Positions 51,254-59,890 of a stretch of DNA of 64,000 bases are shown one piece after another. Each line of letters starts with the position of its first letter. The first letter of the stretch is position 1. This stretch comes from DAOUJI01 sp965224415 (GTDB lineage: Bacteria > Chloroflexota > Dehalococcoidia > Lucifugimonadales > JAGWBF01), in the NCBI GenBank assembly GCA_965224415.1, contig CBDCZB010000004.1, positions 186,001 to 250,000 on the forward strand, written 5' to 3'. The position numbers and the translations under genes are program-made. Under the pieces are notes generated by a model. It saw only the letters and a list, made by a program, of their open reading frames with translations. It ran no database searches and had not been told where the DNA came from.

Positions 51254-51724
51254 GTGCGAGTGATAGAATCTCAGCGTCGTCGCATCATCGGGTCACAATT
51301 CAGACTGGCCGGCAGTGACTTGGGAATAGCCATAGGAGTCCTACTAGCTCTTCTTGCCATCGGAGTGGTGGTATATCCCTTTGTCAGGTCGAAGCGCAGC
51401 CAAACGCGGTTCCAATCGGGCGGTGCAGGAGTAGCTCGACCCGAGGAGGCCGCGCTGGAGGAGATACGGACACTCCAACTGGAGCGTGAGCTGGGCCGGG
51501 TGGACGAGGTGGAGTATCAGGAACGCCTCAGGGACTACCGGGTCCGCGCGGCCTCGTTGCTTCGAGACAAGGACCTGCGGGTCCAAGAGGCGGACGCAGA
51601 GTTGGAGGCCGAGATTCTTTCGGCGAGGTCAATTGCAGACGATGGCCCCAACACTTCCGATGAGTCAGCCGAGGCGTTGGACGAAACACCGGACAGCCAT
51701 GAGAACGACGGCCCTTCGTCTTAG
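51254..51724 (+). CDS. CcmI-like membrane-anchored protein
   Basis: A 156-residue protein with one TM helix (LGIAIGVLLALLAIGVVVYP) and a coiled-coil segment (ALEEIRTLQLERELGRVDEV and EYQERLRDYRV) of the sort found in CcmI/short C-terminal-domain (SHOCT-like) proteins. The acidic tail (about 115-156) is disordered-looking. Position between ccmF and the TlpA gene suggests a role in cytochrome maturation. Start GTG 51254 is the earliest; a start closer to the TM helix is possible. Confidence 0.65.
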   Translation: MRVIESQRRRIIGSQFRLAGSDLGIAIGVLLALLAIGVVVYPFVRSKRSQTRFQSGGAGVARPEEAALEEIRTLQLERELGRVDEVEYQERLRDYRVRAASLLRDKDLRVQEADAELEAEILSARSIADDGPNTSDESAEALDETPDSHENDGPSS

Positions 51725-52943
51725 CTTGGCTAGTCGGGCCTTGGCCGTGGCAGGGTTGGCGCTCGCCGTCGTATGGCTGGCCTCGTCCGGCCACGCAGCA
51801 GCCCAGGAGTCCGCCGTCATATCGGGAAGGGTCATAAACGGCACCGTTGGGTCCGATGCGCCCGACGGCTTGGACGTCACCCTCCACGTCATCGCTGACA
51901 CGGGTATAGTCAACGTCGCCAGGGCTACCACAGACGCCGAGGGACGATTCGAGTTCACCGGCGTGGAGGTCATCACGGGCGCATCCTACGCCGTGGCCGC
52001 CCGTTACGGTGACATACTGTACAGCGTCAACCTGTCGCCCGACTTCTTCCTGGCGCCGGTGGAGGTTATCGTATATGAGCCGACGGGCACGGTAGACGAC
52101 ATCGTGGTGGAATCGGACGTGCTGCTGCTCAGGGGGGCGCGGGAGTCCAAGGACAGTGTGACGGCCATTGAGGTGTTGACTCTGACCAACACGTCGGACC
52201 GCGCTTTCATACCCGATCTGTCCCAGCCCGCCATGATGCAGTTCCTGCGCTTCTCCAGGCCGCCTGAAGCCCTGGAGTTGGAGGTGGCTTCCGACATGCC
52301 AGGCGGCCAGGTGATAACCGTTGGCACCGGCTTTGCAATCTCCTCGCCGGTTGTTCCGGGAGAGCACAGGGTGTCCTATAGCTATCGGATGCCCTATGAT
52401 GGAGACTCCATGGAGTTCACCCATTCCTTTCCCATGGGTGCGGGGACATTCCGGCTTCTGGTGGAGGCAGGCACGGGAGAAGTCCTCTTGCCGCCGTTGG
52501 TCATTGCCACGTCCCCGGTGGACCTAGCGGGACAGGAATATATGGCGTGGGAAGCGTCCAACCTCCCGGCTGCCGCCCGGTTCAACATCGTCCTGGACGG
52601 ACTCCCGCGGCCGTCTGTGGGCAGCCGCATCAGAGAAGGAATCACCGATGGGCCATACCTGAAAGCAGCGCTGCCTGCACTGGTCGGGGCTGTTATGGCC
52701 GGGTTGCTGGCCTATGTGCTTATAGGGAAATGGCGGAACGCTGGGCTGGCCGGGGCGGGCGCAGAAGAGGGACCCGACCCGGAACTAGACCGAGCAGGAC
52801 TGGTGCGAGAGATAGCCATGCTCGACGACCTCTACGAATCGGGTGGAATCGAGCTGGACGAATATAATGTTAAGAGGGACGAACTGAAATCGCTGGTGAC
52901 GCAGAGACACATGGACTCCGGCCAGGGACCGGAAGCGGGATGA
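51699..52943 (+). CDS. Exported carboxypeptidase-regulatory-like domain protein with TM and SHOCT-like tail
   Basis: A 414-residue protein: signal peptide (SRALAVAGLALAVVWLASSG), a beta-sandwich like the carboxypeptidase regulatory domain (about 35-130: VISGRVINGTVGSDAPDGLD), a second beta-rich domain (150-320), a TM helix (ALPALVGAVMAGLLAYVLIG), and a cytosolic helix-hairpin tail (LVREIAMLDDLYESGGIELD then EYNVKRDEL) resembling SHOCT modules. No enzymatic motif is seen. Its position in the ccm operon suggests a structural or assembly role. It overlaps the previous gene by 26 bases. Confidence 0.65.
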   Translation: MRTTALRLSLASRALAVAGLALAVVWLASSGHAAAQESAVISGRVINGTVGSDAPDGLDVTLHVIADTGIVNVARATTDAEGRFEFTGVEVITGASYAVAARYGDILYSVNLSPDFFLAPVEVIVYEPTGTVDDIVVESDVLLLRGARESKDSVTAIEVLTLTNTSDRAFIPDLSQPAMMQFLRFSRPPEALELEVASDMPGGQVITVGTGFAISSPVVPGEHRVSYSYRMPYDGDSMEFTHSFPMGAGTFRLLVEAGTGEVLLPPLVIATSPVDLAGQEYMAWEASNLPAAARFNIVLDGLPRPSVGSRIREGITDGPYLKAALPALVGAVMAGLLAYVLIGKWRNAGLAGAGAEEGPDPELDRAGLVREIAMLDDLYESGGIELDEYNVKRDELKSLVTQRHMDSGQGPEAG

Positions 52944-53563
52944 GCGAGCAAGGCCTGCCCGCCTCCGCTGAGAGGGGCGCCGACAACCGCAAACGTAACC
53001 TGTTGATAGCGGTCGCGGCCCTGCCGGTCGCCGCCCTCTTTGCAGTGTTGGGTTGGGCTCTGGCGGAATCAGGAGGAACCCCTGGCGGACTGGGCGTCGT
53101 CAACGAGTTCGGAGCCGTGGCCATCGAGCAGAGACAGGCCCCGGACTTCCACAGGCAAAGTCTGGATGGAGCCGAGATAAGGCTCTCGGACCTAAAGGGA
53201 AAAGCAGTGCTGTTGGACTTCTGGGCGTCTTGGTGCCCGCCATGCCGGGACGAGGCCCCGGCATTGGCCCAGGTCTACCGGGACTTGGAGGGAACTGACC
53301 TGGAGTTTATAGGAGTCGCTTTGGACGAAAGCATAACCGGGGCGTTGGGCCATATCCAGGAATTCGGGCTGGAATATCCCAACGTGTGGGACTCTGAGGG
53401 CCTTCTGGCGATTAACTACGGGGTGGCCAGGTTGCCGGTGAAGTTCTTCATCGACGCTGAGGGCGGAATCGTTGAACGCTGGGAAGGCCCCATAGACGAG
53501 GCTGAATTGCGAAACGCCCTGGAAGGGTTGTCGCCAGCCGCAGAAGGTGGGGAGACGCAATGA
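52940..53563 (+). CDS. Membrane-anchored thioredoxin TlpA/ResA/CcmG type
   Basis: A 207-residue protein with an N-terminal TM anchor (LLIAVAALPVAALFAVLGWA) and a thioredoxin fold: LDFWASWCPPCRDEAPALA with the Trp-Cys-Pro-Pro-Cys active site, then VARLPVKFFIDAEGGIV. It acts on the periplasmic side, probably reducing apocytochrome cysteines as CcmG does. Overlaps neighbours by four bases on both sides. Confidence 0.92.
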   Translation: MSEQGLPASAERGADNRKRNLLIAVAALPVAALFAVLGWALAESGGTPGGLGVVNEFGAVAIEQRQAPDFHRQSLDGAEIRLSDLKGKAVLLDFWASWCPPCRDEAPALAQVYRDLEGTDLEFIGVALDESITGALGHIQEFGLEYPNVWDSEGLLAINYGVARLPVKFFIDAEGGIVERWEGPIDEAELRNALEGLSPAAEGGETQ

Positions 53564-54540
53564 CAGGTCCGAATTCAGACGCGTTGGCCATAAGCATCGA
53601 CCTGGGCGGCACGCTGCTGCGAATCGCCTTAGTGGAGCGTTCGGGAGAGGTCGTCTGGCGCAAACGTGTGCGGTCAGAGGGACGCGAGTCCAGGGACCGT
53701 CTGCTCGCCCGGTTGGACTCCCTTCTGGAGGAAACAGTCGACGAGGCGTCTCCGCGGCCCATCCAGGGGGTCGGGCTGGCTTTAGCTGGACCCGTTGACC
53801 CTGATACGGGTGTGCTGTATGCACCGCCCTATCTGCCTACGTTGGACGGTTTCTCACTAAAGGCTCACTGGGAGAGCAGTCATCCCTGGCCTGTCTACGC
53901 GGGAAACGATGCCACCCTAGCGGCACTGGGCGAATATATGTACGGGCTGGGCGCCGGGGCCAAGATGCTGGTCTACCTGACGATTAGCACTGGCATAGGC
54001 GCCGGAATCGTAACCGACGGACAGCTCTTGACCGGGGCATACGGGATGGCCGGGGAGTTGGGGCATATCATCGTCGACCCTCATGGTCCTCCCTGCGCTT
54101 GCGGCAGCCAAGGCTGCCTCGGGGCTCTGGCTTCAGGTACGGGCATTGCAGAGAACGCTGTCCGCCGTCTCCGGCAAGGGCAGCCGTCGGCGCTGACGGA
54201 AATGACAGCGGGAGACCTGAGCCGCATCACCTCGGAGACCGTGTTCCTGGCGGCCTCGCGGAACGACATGGTCGCCACGGGAGTAGTCCAGGAGGCCGCT
54301 TTGGCCCTAGGGTGTGGGTTCGTCACAATTCTCCACTCGTTCAACCCTGATCGCATCGTATTGGGCGGCGGCGTGTCCCAGGAATGGGAGCGGCTGAGGC
54401 CCATTGTGGAAAGCTACGTGGACGCCCACGTGATGGACCACATAAAGAAGCTGGGATTCACCATAGAAGTCAGCCCATTGGGAGACGACGCCGGCATTCT
54501 CGGAGCCGCGGCGTTGGTCTGGAGCTCCGCCGGCTCCTAG
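53560..54540 (+). CDS. ROK-family sugar kinase-like protein
   Basis: A 326-residue ROK protein. The ATP-binding start DLGGTLLRIALVE, TISTGIGAGIVTDGQLLTGA, GELGHIIVDPHGPPCACGSQ and GCLGALASG are present. The zinc-site CxCGxxGCxE is CACGSQGCLG, with the Glu replaced by Gly. The catalytic Asp is likely in YAGNDATLAALGE. It phosphorylates glucose or a related hexose with ATP. No HTH, so a kinase rather than a repressor. Confidence 0.9.
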   Translation: MTGPNSDALAISIDLGGTLLRIALVERSGEVVWRKRVRSEGRESRDRLLARLDSLLEETVDEASPRPIQGVGLALAGPVDPDTGVLYAPPYLPTLDGFSLKAHWESSHPWPVYAGNDATLAALGEYMYGLGAGAKMLVYLTISTGIGAGIVTDGQLLTGAYGMAGELGHIIVDPHGPPCACGSQGCLGALASGTGIAENAVRRLRQGQPSALTEMTAGDLSRITSETVFLAASRNDMVATGVVQEAALALGCGFVTILHSFNPDRIVLGGGVSQEWERLRPIVESYVDAHVMDHIKKLGFTIEVSPLGDDAGILGAAALVWSSAGS

Positions 54541-54567
54541 GGCGCCCGGGCGCCGTCCGGCGTCGTG

Positions 54568-54595
54568 TTGTCATTTCTTCAGGTTTGTTTATAAT
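54568..54595 (+). promoter_or_regulatory. Sigma-70 promoter for the third thiolase/DUF35 unit
   Basis: TTGTCA (54568-54573), 16 bases, TATAAT (54590-54595), about 47 bases before ATG 54643. Confidence 0.6.
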
Positions 54596-54642
54596 GGCGA
54601 TTGGCGCCCCACAGCCCCCAAAATCCCACAGGAGGATTCAGC

Positions 54643-55863
54643 ATGGTCTGGGAACATAGGGACAAATATTGTGTTGTCGGAGTCGGCGAAACCGAGTACA
54701 GCAAGAACTCCGGACGCACCACACGGGCGATGGCGGTGGAAGCCGTCCAGCACGCTATGGACGACGCCGGTCTGAGCGCCGACCAGGTGGACGGGATGCT
54801 CAGCTACCACGGCGGAGACTCCACCACCTCGACCACCATAATGTATGACCTGGGCGTACGGCTCAACTTCTTCATGGACTGCTCCGGCGGAGGTTCAAGC
54901 ACCGAGGCCCTTATCGGAATCGCCATAGGAGCCATCGAAGCGGGAATGTGCGACACCGTGGCCATATTCAGATCGATGAACGGCTACTCCCAGGTGCGGA
55001 TAGGCGGCACGGGAGTCCGGCAAGCCGCCCCTGTATCAGGCGCTGACCTGGGCAAGCGGATCTACGGCCTTCAAAGCGCTGTCCAGAACTTCGCATACAC
55101 CTTTACCCGGCACATGATGGAGTACGGCACCCGGAGCGAGCACCTGGCGGCCATTAAGGCGGCCCACAGCAACCACGCATCCAACAATCCCAAGGCCATC
55201 ATGCCCGAACGTGTGACGGTGGACGACGTGCTCAACTCCAGGTGGATAATTCGTCCCTGCGCCCATCTGCTGGACTGCTGTCTGGAGACGGACAACGCCA
55301 CGGCGTTGATAGTAACATCAGCGGAGCGGGCCAAAGACCTGAAGAAGAAACCCGTATACATCAGGGCGGTGCAGGGACGGGGCACCAAGTGGGGCGGCGA
55401 GTCCCACTACCAGCGCGGCCCAATCACCCGCGTCGCTGGATACCACATAGGCCCCCGCATTTTCGACCTGGCCGGAATCGAACACGAGGACGTGGACCTG
55501 ACAGGCTGCTATGACGCCTTCACCTTCACCACCCTGCTCCAGTTCGAGGACTACGGATGGTGCAAGAAGGGCGAGGGCAAGGACTACGTCACCAGCGGCA
55601 CAATCAACTTGGGGGGCAAGCGGCCCAACAACACCAGCGGCGGCCACTTGTGCGAGGGATACACCCACGGCATGAACATGGTCATCGAAAACGTCCGGCA
55701 GCTGCGAGGGCTGGCTGACGACTACTGCCCGAACTGGCAGAACGGTGAGCATACCTACGACTACTCCGAGAAGGGGTGCCGCCAGGTGAAAGACGCCGAG
55801 ACATCCATGAATATGGGATGGGGCAACCCCTCGACGGGTTCCGCCCTTATCATGAGGAGATAA
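54643..55863 (+). CDS. Thiolase-like protein (Ltp2/SCPx type), third copy
   Basis: A 406-residue thiolase-like protein: VVGVGETEYSKNSGRTTRAM, AVEAVQHAMDDAGLSADQ, GCYDAFTFTTLLQFEDYGWC and GGHLCEGYTHGMNMVIE. The HGG-type box reads SGGHLCEG. The usual nucleophile position reads GGGSSTEAL; a Cys three residues upstream (DCSGGG) does not align. The YDAFT segment is the Ltp2-type signature. The DUF35 partner follows with two bases between. AGGAGG precedes ATG 54643. Confidence 0.87.
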   Translation: MVWEHRDKYCVVGVGETEYSKNSGRTTRAMAVEAVQHAMDDAGLSADQVDGMLSYHGGDSTTSTTIMYDLGVRLNFFMDCSGGGSSTEALIGIAIGAIEAGMCDTVAIFRSMNGYSQVRIGGTGVRQAAPVSGADLGKRIYGLQSAVQNFAYTFTRHMMEYGTRSEHLAAIKAAHSNHASNNPKAIMPERVTVDDVLNSRWIIRPCAHLLDCCLETDNATALIVTSAERAKDLKKKPVYIRAVQGRGTKWGGESHYQRGPITRVAGYHIGPRIFDLAGIEHEDVDLTGCYDAFTFTTLLQFEDYGWCKKGEGKDYVTSGTINLGGKRPNNTSGGHLCEGYTHGMNMVIENVRQLRGLADDYCPNWQNGEHTYDYSEKGCRQVKDAETSMNMGWGNPSTGSALIMRR

Positions 55864-55865
55864 CC

Positions 55866-56363
55866 ATGCCCACTTACGAATACCGGAACCTCAGACTGAA
55901 CATACCCGAGCAGGACACGGAGTATTCCGGGTATTTCGAGGCGGCGAAGGACCACAAGCTGGTGTGCAAGAAGTGCACCTCCTGCGGACTCATGCGGGGA
56001 GAGCCCAGCCACGGTTGCCCGTTCTGCCCGTCCTACGAATGGGAATGGCAGGAGGTCAGCGGCAAGGGGACCATCTACAGCTACCAGATAGTCGCCCACA
56101 CGGTGATGACCGGGTTCAAAGACTTCGCTCCCTTTGCCATAGTCCTGGTGGAGCTGGACGAACAGAGGGGACAGCCGACGTCTGACGACGGGTTGAGAAT
56201 CACCGCCAACCTGGTGGACGACAATTTCGGTCCTGAGAAGGAGGAAAACTGCGCCATCGGCAAGAGGGTGCAGATTGCCTATCAGGACGAGCCTGAGGGC
56301 CTTACCATCCCCCAGTGGAAGCTCTCCGACGAGCAGCCCGAGGGGGAACCCTGGCGTCTCTAG
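55866..56363 (+). CDS. DUF35 Zn-ribbon/OB-fold protein, partner of the third thiolase
   Basis: A 165-residue protein. The zinc ribbon is CKKCTSCGLMRGEPSHGCPF followed by C, with Cys-x2-Cys knuckles, and the OB half starts VSGKGTIYSYQIVAHTVM. Same role as the DUF35 protein at 10794-11216, with which it shares the SGKxTxYxY phrase. ATG 55866 was chosen; in-frame starts inside the thiolase gene are shadows. Confidence 0.88.
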   Translation: MPTYEYRNLRLNIPEQDTEYSGYFEAAKDHKLVCKKCTSCGLMRGEPSHGCPFCPSYEWEWQEVSGKGTIYSYQIVAHTVMTGFKDFAPFAIVLVELDEQRGQPTSDDGLRITANLVDDNFGPEKEENCAIGKRVQIAYQDEPEGLTIPQWKLSDEQPEGEPWRL

Positions 56364-56471
56364 TCCCCGCGTGGATGCGGCCAGCTCAGTCTGGACAGGC
56401 CTCTTCCCCATTGAGGGGGGAAATTGAGATGGGGGTGAACGGAGCCTCCAAGACATTCAAGGAGTGGCGAT

Positions 56472-57137
56472 ATGACACGTAAAGGCTCTGGGTTGTTGCT
56501 GGTTATGGCGGATGTGCCCGCCGACAAGGAAGAGGAGTTCAACCGATGGTACAACGAGGAGCACCTGGGGGACGTAACGTCGGTGCCGGGAGTCCTGAAC
56601 GGGGCCCGGTACGAAGCGGTGCAAGGCGGCCCCAAGTACCTGGCGATATACGAGCTGGAAACGGCCAGCGTATACGCCGAGCGGGAAGAGTTCAGGCGGT
56701 TCGCCACACATCCCAGCGAGTGGTCCAAGAGGATGTCTCCCAGCGTCATAGGCCACAACTTCGCCCGGTATGTGTACGACCGGATACATCCCACAACTTT
56801 GGACTCGGCCACGGCGGAAGCCGAACTGGCGCCGGCCATTCAACTGGGCCGGATGAGCGTGCCCGACGAGTTGGACGAGGAATTCAACGACTGGTACAAC
56901 AACATCTACATCCCCGACTACGAAAAGGTTCCAGGCGTCCTGCGGGGCCGCCGTTACGTGTCGGTCCAGGGTGAACCGCGGTACGGCACGGTCTACGAAT
57001 TCGAAGATACGGAGGTCTCAAAGACCCCCGTATGGCTCAAGGCCAGGGAGTCCAATCCCAGGTCTGAAGGAATCAGGGCCGGGATGACTCACGCACAAGG
57101 CTCCCCAGCAATATACAAAAAGATATTTCAGCTGTAG
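56472..57137 (+). CDS. Duplicated dimeric alpha/beta-barrel protein (DUF4286/EthD-like)
   Basis: A 221-residue protein with two halves of one fold: EFNRWYNEEHLGDVTSVPGV (about 18-37) and EFNDWYNNIYIPDYEKVPGV (about 136-155), each followed by a Gly-Arg-x-Tyr strand and a PKYLAIYELE/PRYGTVYEFE strand. This is a ferredoxin-like, dimeric alpha/beta-barrel domain as in EthD/DUF4286. Function unknown; such domains often bind small hydrophobic or haem-like molecules or act as isomerases. A paralogue follows. Confidence 0.75.
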   Translation: MTRKGSGLLLVMADVPADKEEEFNRWYNEEHLGDVTSVPGVLNGARYEAVQGGPKYLAIYELETASVYAEREEFRRFATHPSEWSKRMSPSVIGHNFARYVYDRIHPTTLDSATAEAELAPAIQLGRMSVPDELDEEFNDWYNNIYIPDYEKVPGVLRGRRYVSVQGEPRYGTVYEFEDTEVSKTPVWLKARESNPRSEGIRAGMTHAQGSPAIYKKIFQL

Positions 57138-57183
57138 GCTGCCCCAGTTTCAGGATGCCCAGTCTCATTATGGATGGGTGGAA

Positions 57184-57849
57184 ATGACCAAAAGAAAAGG
57201 CGCCGGAATCTTCATGATTGCCACGGATGTCTCCGCCGACAAAGAGGACGAGTTCAACCGGTGGTACAACGAAGAGCACTTGGCCGAGGTGACCGCTTTG
57301 CCGGGGATATTGAACAGCTCCAGGTATGAAGCAGTCAGCGGTGGCCCTAAGTACCTGGCCGTGTACGAGATGGAGACGCCGGAAGTCTGGGACAGCCCGG
57401 AGTTCGTCAAGCTGCGGGACAACTCCACCGAATGGACCAAGCGGATGTCCCCGCTGATAATCGGCCACAACGTGGTGCGGTACATCTACCGGATGATTCA
57501 TCCCGAACGTCTATCGGATGGAGCGGCAGAGGACAACCTGGCTCCCGCCCTGCAGATAGGACGGATGAGCGTGCCCGCCGAGCACGACGCTGAGTTCAAC
57601 GATTGGTACAACAACATCTACATCCCGGGGTATGAGGCTGTGCCGGGCTGTATACGCGGGCGTCGGTTCGTGTCGGTGGAAGGAGACCCCAAGTACGGCA
57701 CGATCTACGAGTTGGAAAACACGGAAGTCTCCAAGACCGACGAATGGCTAAAGGCCCGGGAGTCCAACCCAAAGTCGCCGGAGATGCGGGCCGTAATGAC
57801 CCATGCTTCCGGCTCTCCCGCCGTCTACAAGAAGATATTCCAGCTTTAA
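57184..57849 (+). CDS. Duplicated dimeric alpha/beta-barrel protein, tandem paralogue
   Basis: A 221-residue protein, the same length as its neighbour and clearly homologous over its full length (both end SPAxYKKIFQL). It has the same two halves (EFNRWYNEEHLAEVTALPGI and EFNDWYNNIYIPGYEAVPGC). I chose ATG 57184, since it aligns with the paralogue's start; GTG 57178 is two codons earlier. Function unknown. Confidence 0.75.
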   Translation: MTKRKGAGIFMIATDVSADKEDEFNRWYNEEHLAEVTALPGILNSSRYEAVSGGPKYLAVYEMETPEVWDSPEFVKLRDNSTEWTKRMSPLIIGHNVVRYIYRMIHPERLSDGAAEDNLAPALQIGRMSVPAEHDAEFNDWYNNIYIPGYEAVPGCIRGRRFVSVEGDPKYGTIYELENTEVSKTDEWLKARESNPKSPEMRAVMTHASGSPAVYKKIFQL

Positions 57850-57937
57850 GCGCCGCTTTCACCCAAAGGTCCCTGACCCGCTTCACGGGGTACGCCGCCG
57901 CCCGTGGTGGAAGGGAATAAGTTCGGGCCGTATGAGG

Positions 57938-57967
57938 TTGTGCGTAATGGTAGGATAGTATTATAAT
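57938..57967 (+). promoter_or_regulatory. Promoter of the ABC exporter operon
   Basis: TTGTGC (57938-57943), 18 bases, TATAAT (57962-57967), about 75 bases before ATG 58043. Confidence 0.5.
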
Positions 57968-58042
57968 CCGTTTGCTGATACTAGGCAGACGACACGGCCT
58001 CTTCCCGCCGGGCAGGGCCCGGCCCGAATCCCGTCTTAGAAT

Positions 58043-59890
58043 ATGCAAACGCTAGTACGAATCACCGGCATGACATGGCGCTACAAACAGCGCCTGATCA
58101 TAGCCTACATTGCTTTCTTTGGCTCCATCGCCGCCGCACTCAGCATCGTCTGGATTATCGGTCACGCGGTAGACCTGCTGGTCGTACTTGAGGGCGGGAA
58201 AATCGTTTCCCTCAGCGACGTAACCCGCTCCACTCTGATCATGTGGGCGGGCATACTGATGGCAGTGGGGCTGTCCCGGGGAGCTTTGGACGGCGTCCGC
58301 ACCTATCTTGTTGACACCCTCGCTCAAAAGGTTTCCTACGACCTGCGCAACTCCTTCTACGACAAGCTGCAGCACCTAAGCTTCGCCTTCCACGACAAGG
58401 AGCACACAGGCAGCCTGATGTCCAACGCCACCTCCGACGTGGAGGCGGTGCGTCGTTTCGTGATGATGGGTCTGGTCCGTTCCATAGAGGTGGGTGTCAG
58501 GCTGCTAGCGCTGGGAATCTGGCTGATGTTCATCAGTTGGGAATTGACCCTGATCTCCATAGCTTTCGCGCCTTTCGTTGCTATGAGGGCCGGAGTCGTG
58601 GGGCGCAAGGGCAGAGAATACTGGACTCGCACCCAGGAAATAATGGGAGAGTCCGTGACCGTTCTCCAGGAGAACCTGGCCGGAATGCATGTAGTCAAAG
58701 CCTTTGCCAGCGAGGATTACGAAAGCCGGAAGTACGATAGGAAAGTCGCGGAACTAAGAGACCAGCATTACAAATCGGAGCGTCTCCAGGGAACTGAAAG
58801 CGCCTGGATGACCCTCTACTTTACAGCGGTGCTGGGTGGACTCTTCTGGTATGGCGGTCTGGAAATCATCAACGGAGGCATCACCCCAGGAGAGTTGACT
58901 ACCTTTATCCTGCTCCTCAACCAAATCAACGCCCCCATCAGGATGCTGCCCTTTATAGTCAACAGCTTCGCCAGGGCGGCCTCGTCGGGCAAGAGACTGT
59001 TCGCCATCCTCGACGCTATGTCGCCCGTGGTGGAAAAGCCCGACGCGAAGCCCATAGGTCGCACGGAAGGCAACGTCCGCTTTGAGAAAGTCAGCTTTTC
59101 CTACGCACCAGAGATACCCGCCTTGCAAAGCCTGGAGTTCGATATTCCTATTGGATCCGTTGTGGCCCTTTTGGGCGCCCCTGGCAGCGGCAAGAGCACC
59201 GTGGTGAACCTGTTGCCGCGCTTCTACGACCCCACGGATGGGCGGGTGCTGATCGACGGCCAGGACATCAGAGACTTCACTTTGGAGTCCCTCAGGAGAA
59301 ACGTGGGCATCGTCCAGCAGGACGTTTTCATCTTCGGGGCTACAATCCGAGACAACATCGGCTACGGAGCCGCGGGGGCTACGATGGACGACGTGGTTAG
59401 GGTGGCCAAAGCCGCTCAACTGCACGACCACATCGCCAGCCTGCCCTCCGGGTATGACACGTGGGTGGGAGAACGGGGAGTGACCCTGTCGGGAGGCCAG
59501 AGGCAGCGGCTGTCCATAGCCCGAACCATCCTACTTGACCCTCCGGTGCTGGTTTTGGATGATTCGACCTCCAGTGTGGACGTTGAAACCGAGCGGCAAA
59601 TTCATCAGGCCATGAAAGAGGTTATGAAGGGTAGGACGACTTTCGTCATAGCCCACCGTTTAAGCACAGTCCGGGAAGCCGACATAATCATGGTGTTGGA
59701 CAACGGTCATGTGGCCGAGCAGGGCAGCCATGACGAGCTTATGGCGAAGGCCGGCATGTACCGGGACATATATGAATTGCAGTTGAAGCCCCAGGAGGAC
59801 GTCCTGATGGACGCCACACTGGTCAGCTCCAACGGAGACGGAGCAAACGTCAGCGCCGCTCCAGTAGTCAGGGATGGAGGGACTGGTTAA
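58043..59890 (+). CDS. ABC exporter half-transporter with a degenerate Walker B
   Basis: A 615-residue type IV exporter subunit: six TM helices (1-320), then an NBD with GAPGSGKSTVVNLLPRF (Walker A), LSGGQRQRLSIART (complete signature) and VLVLDDSTSSVDVETE, where the catalytic Glu after Walker B is Asp. The H-loop is VIAHRLSTV. It pairs with the next gene, whose start overlaps its stop in TAATG. Substrates may be lipids, peptides or drugs. Confidence 0.92.
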   Translation: MQTLVRITGMTWRYKQRLIIAYIAFFGSIAAALSIVWIIGHAVDLLVVLEGGKIVSLSDVTRSTLIMWAGILMAVGLSRGALDGVRTYLVDTLAQKVSYDLRNSFYDKLQHLSFAFHDKEHTGSLMSNATSDVEAVRRFVMMGLVRSIEVGVRLLALGIWLMFISWELTLISIAFAPFVAMRAGVVGRKGREYWTRTQEIMGESVTVLQENLAGMHVVKAFASEDYESRKYDRKVAELRDQHYKSERLQGTESAWMTLYFTAVLGGLFWYGGLEIINGGITPGELTTFILLLNQINAPIRMLPFIVNSFARAASSGKRLFAILDAMSPVVEKPDAKPIGRTEGNVRFEKVSFSYAPEIPALQSLEFDIPIGSVVALLGAPGSGKSTVVNLLPRFYDPTDGRVLIDGQDIRDFTLESLRRNVGIVQQDVFIFGATIRDNIGYGAAGATMDDVVRVAKAAQLHDHIASLPSGYDTWVGERGVTLSGGQRQRLSIARTILLDPPVLVLDDSTSSVDVETERQIHQAMKEVMKGRTTFVIAHRLSTVREADIIMVLDNGHVAEQGSHDELMAKAGMYRDIYELQLKPQEDVLMDATLVSSNGDGANVSAAPVVRDGGTG

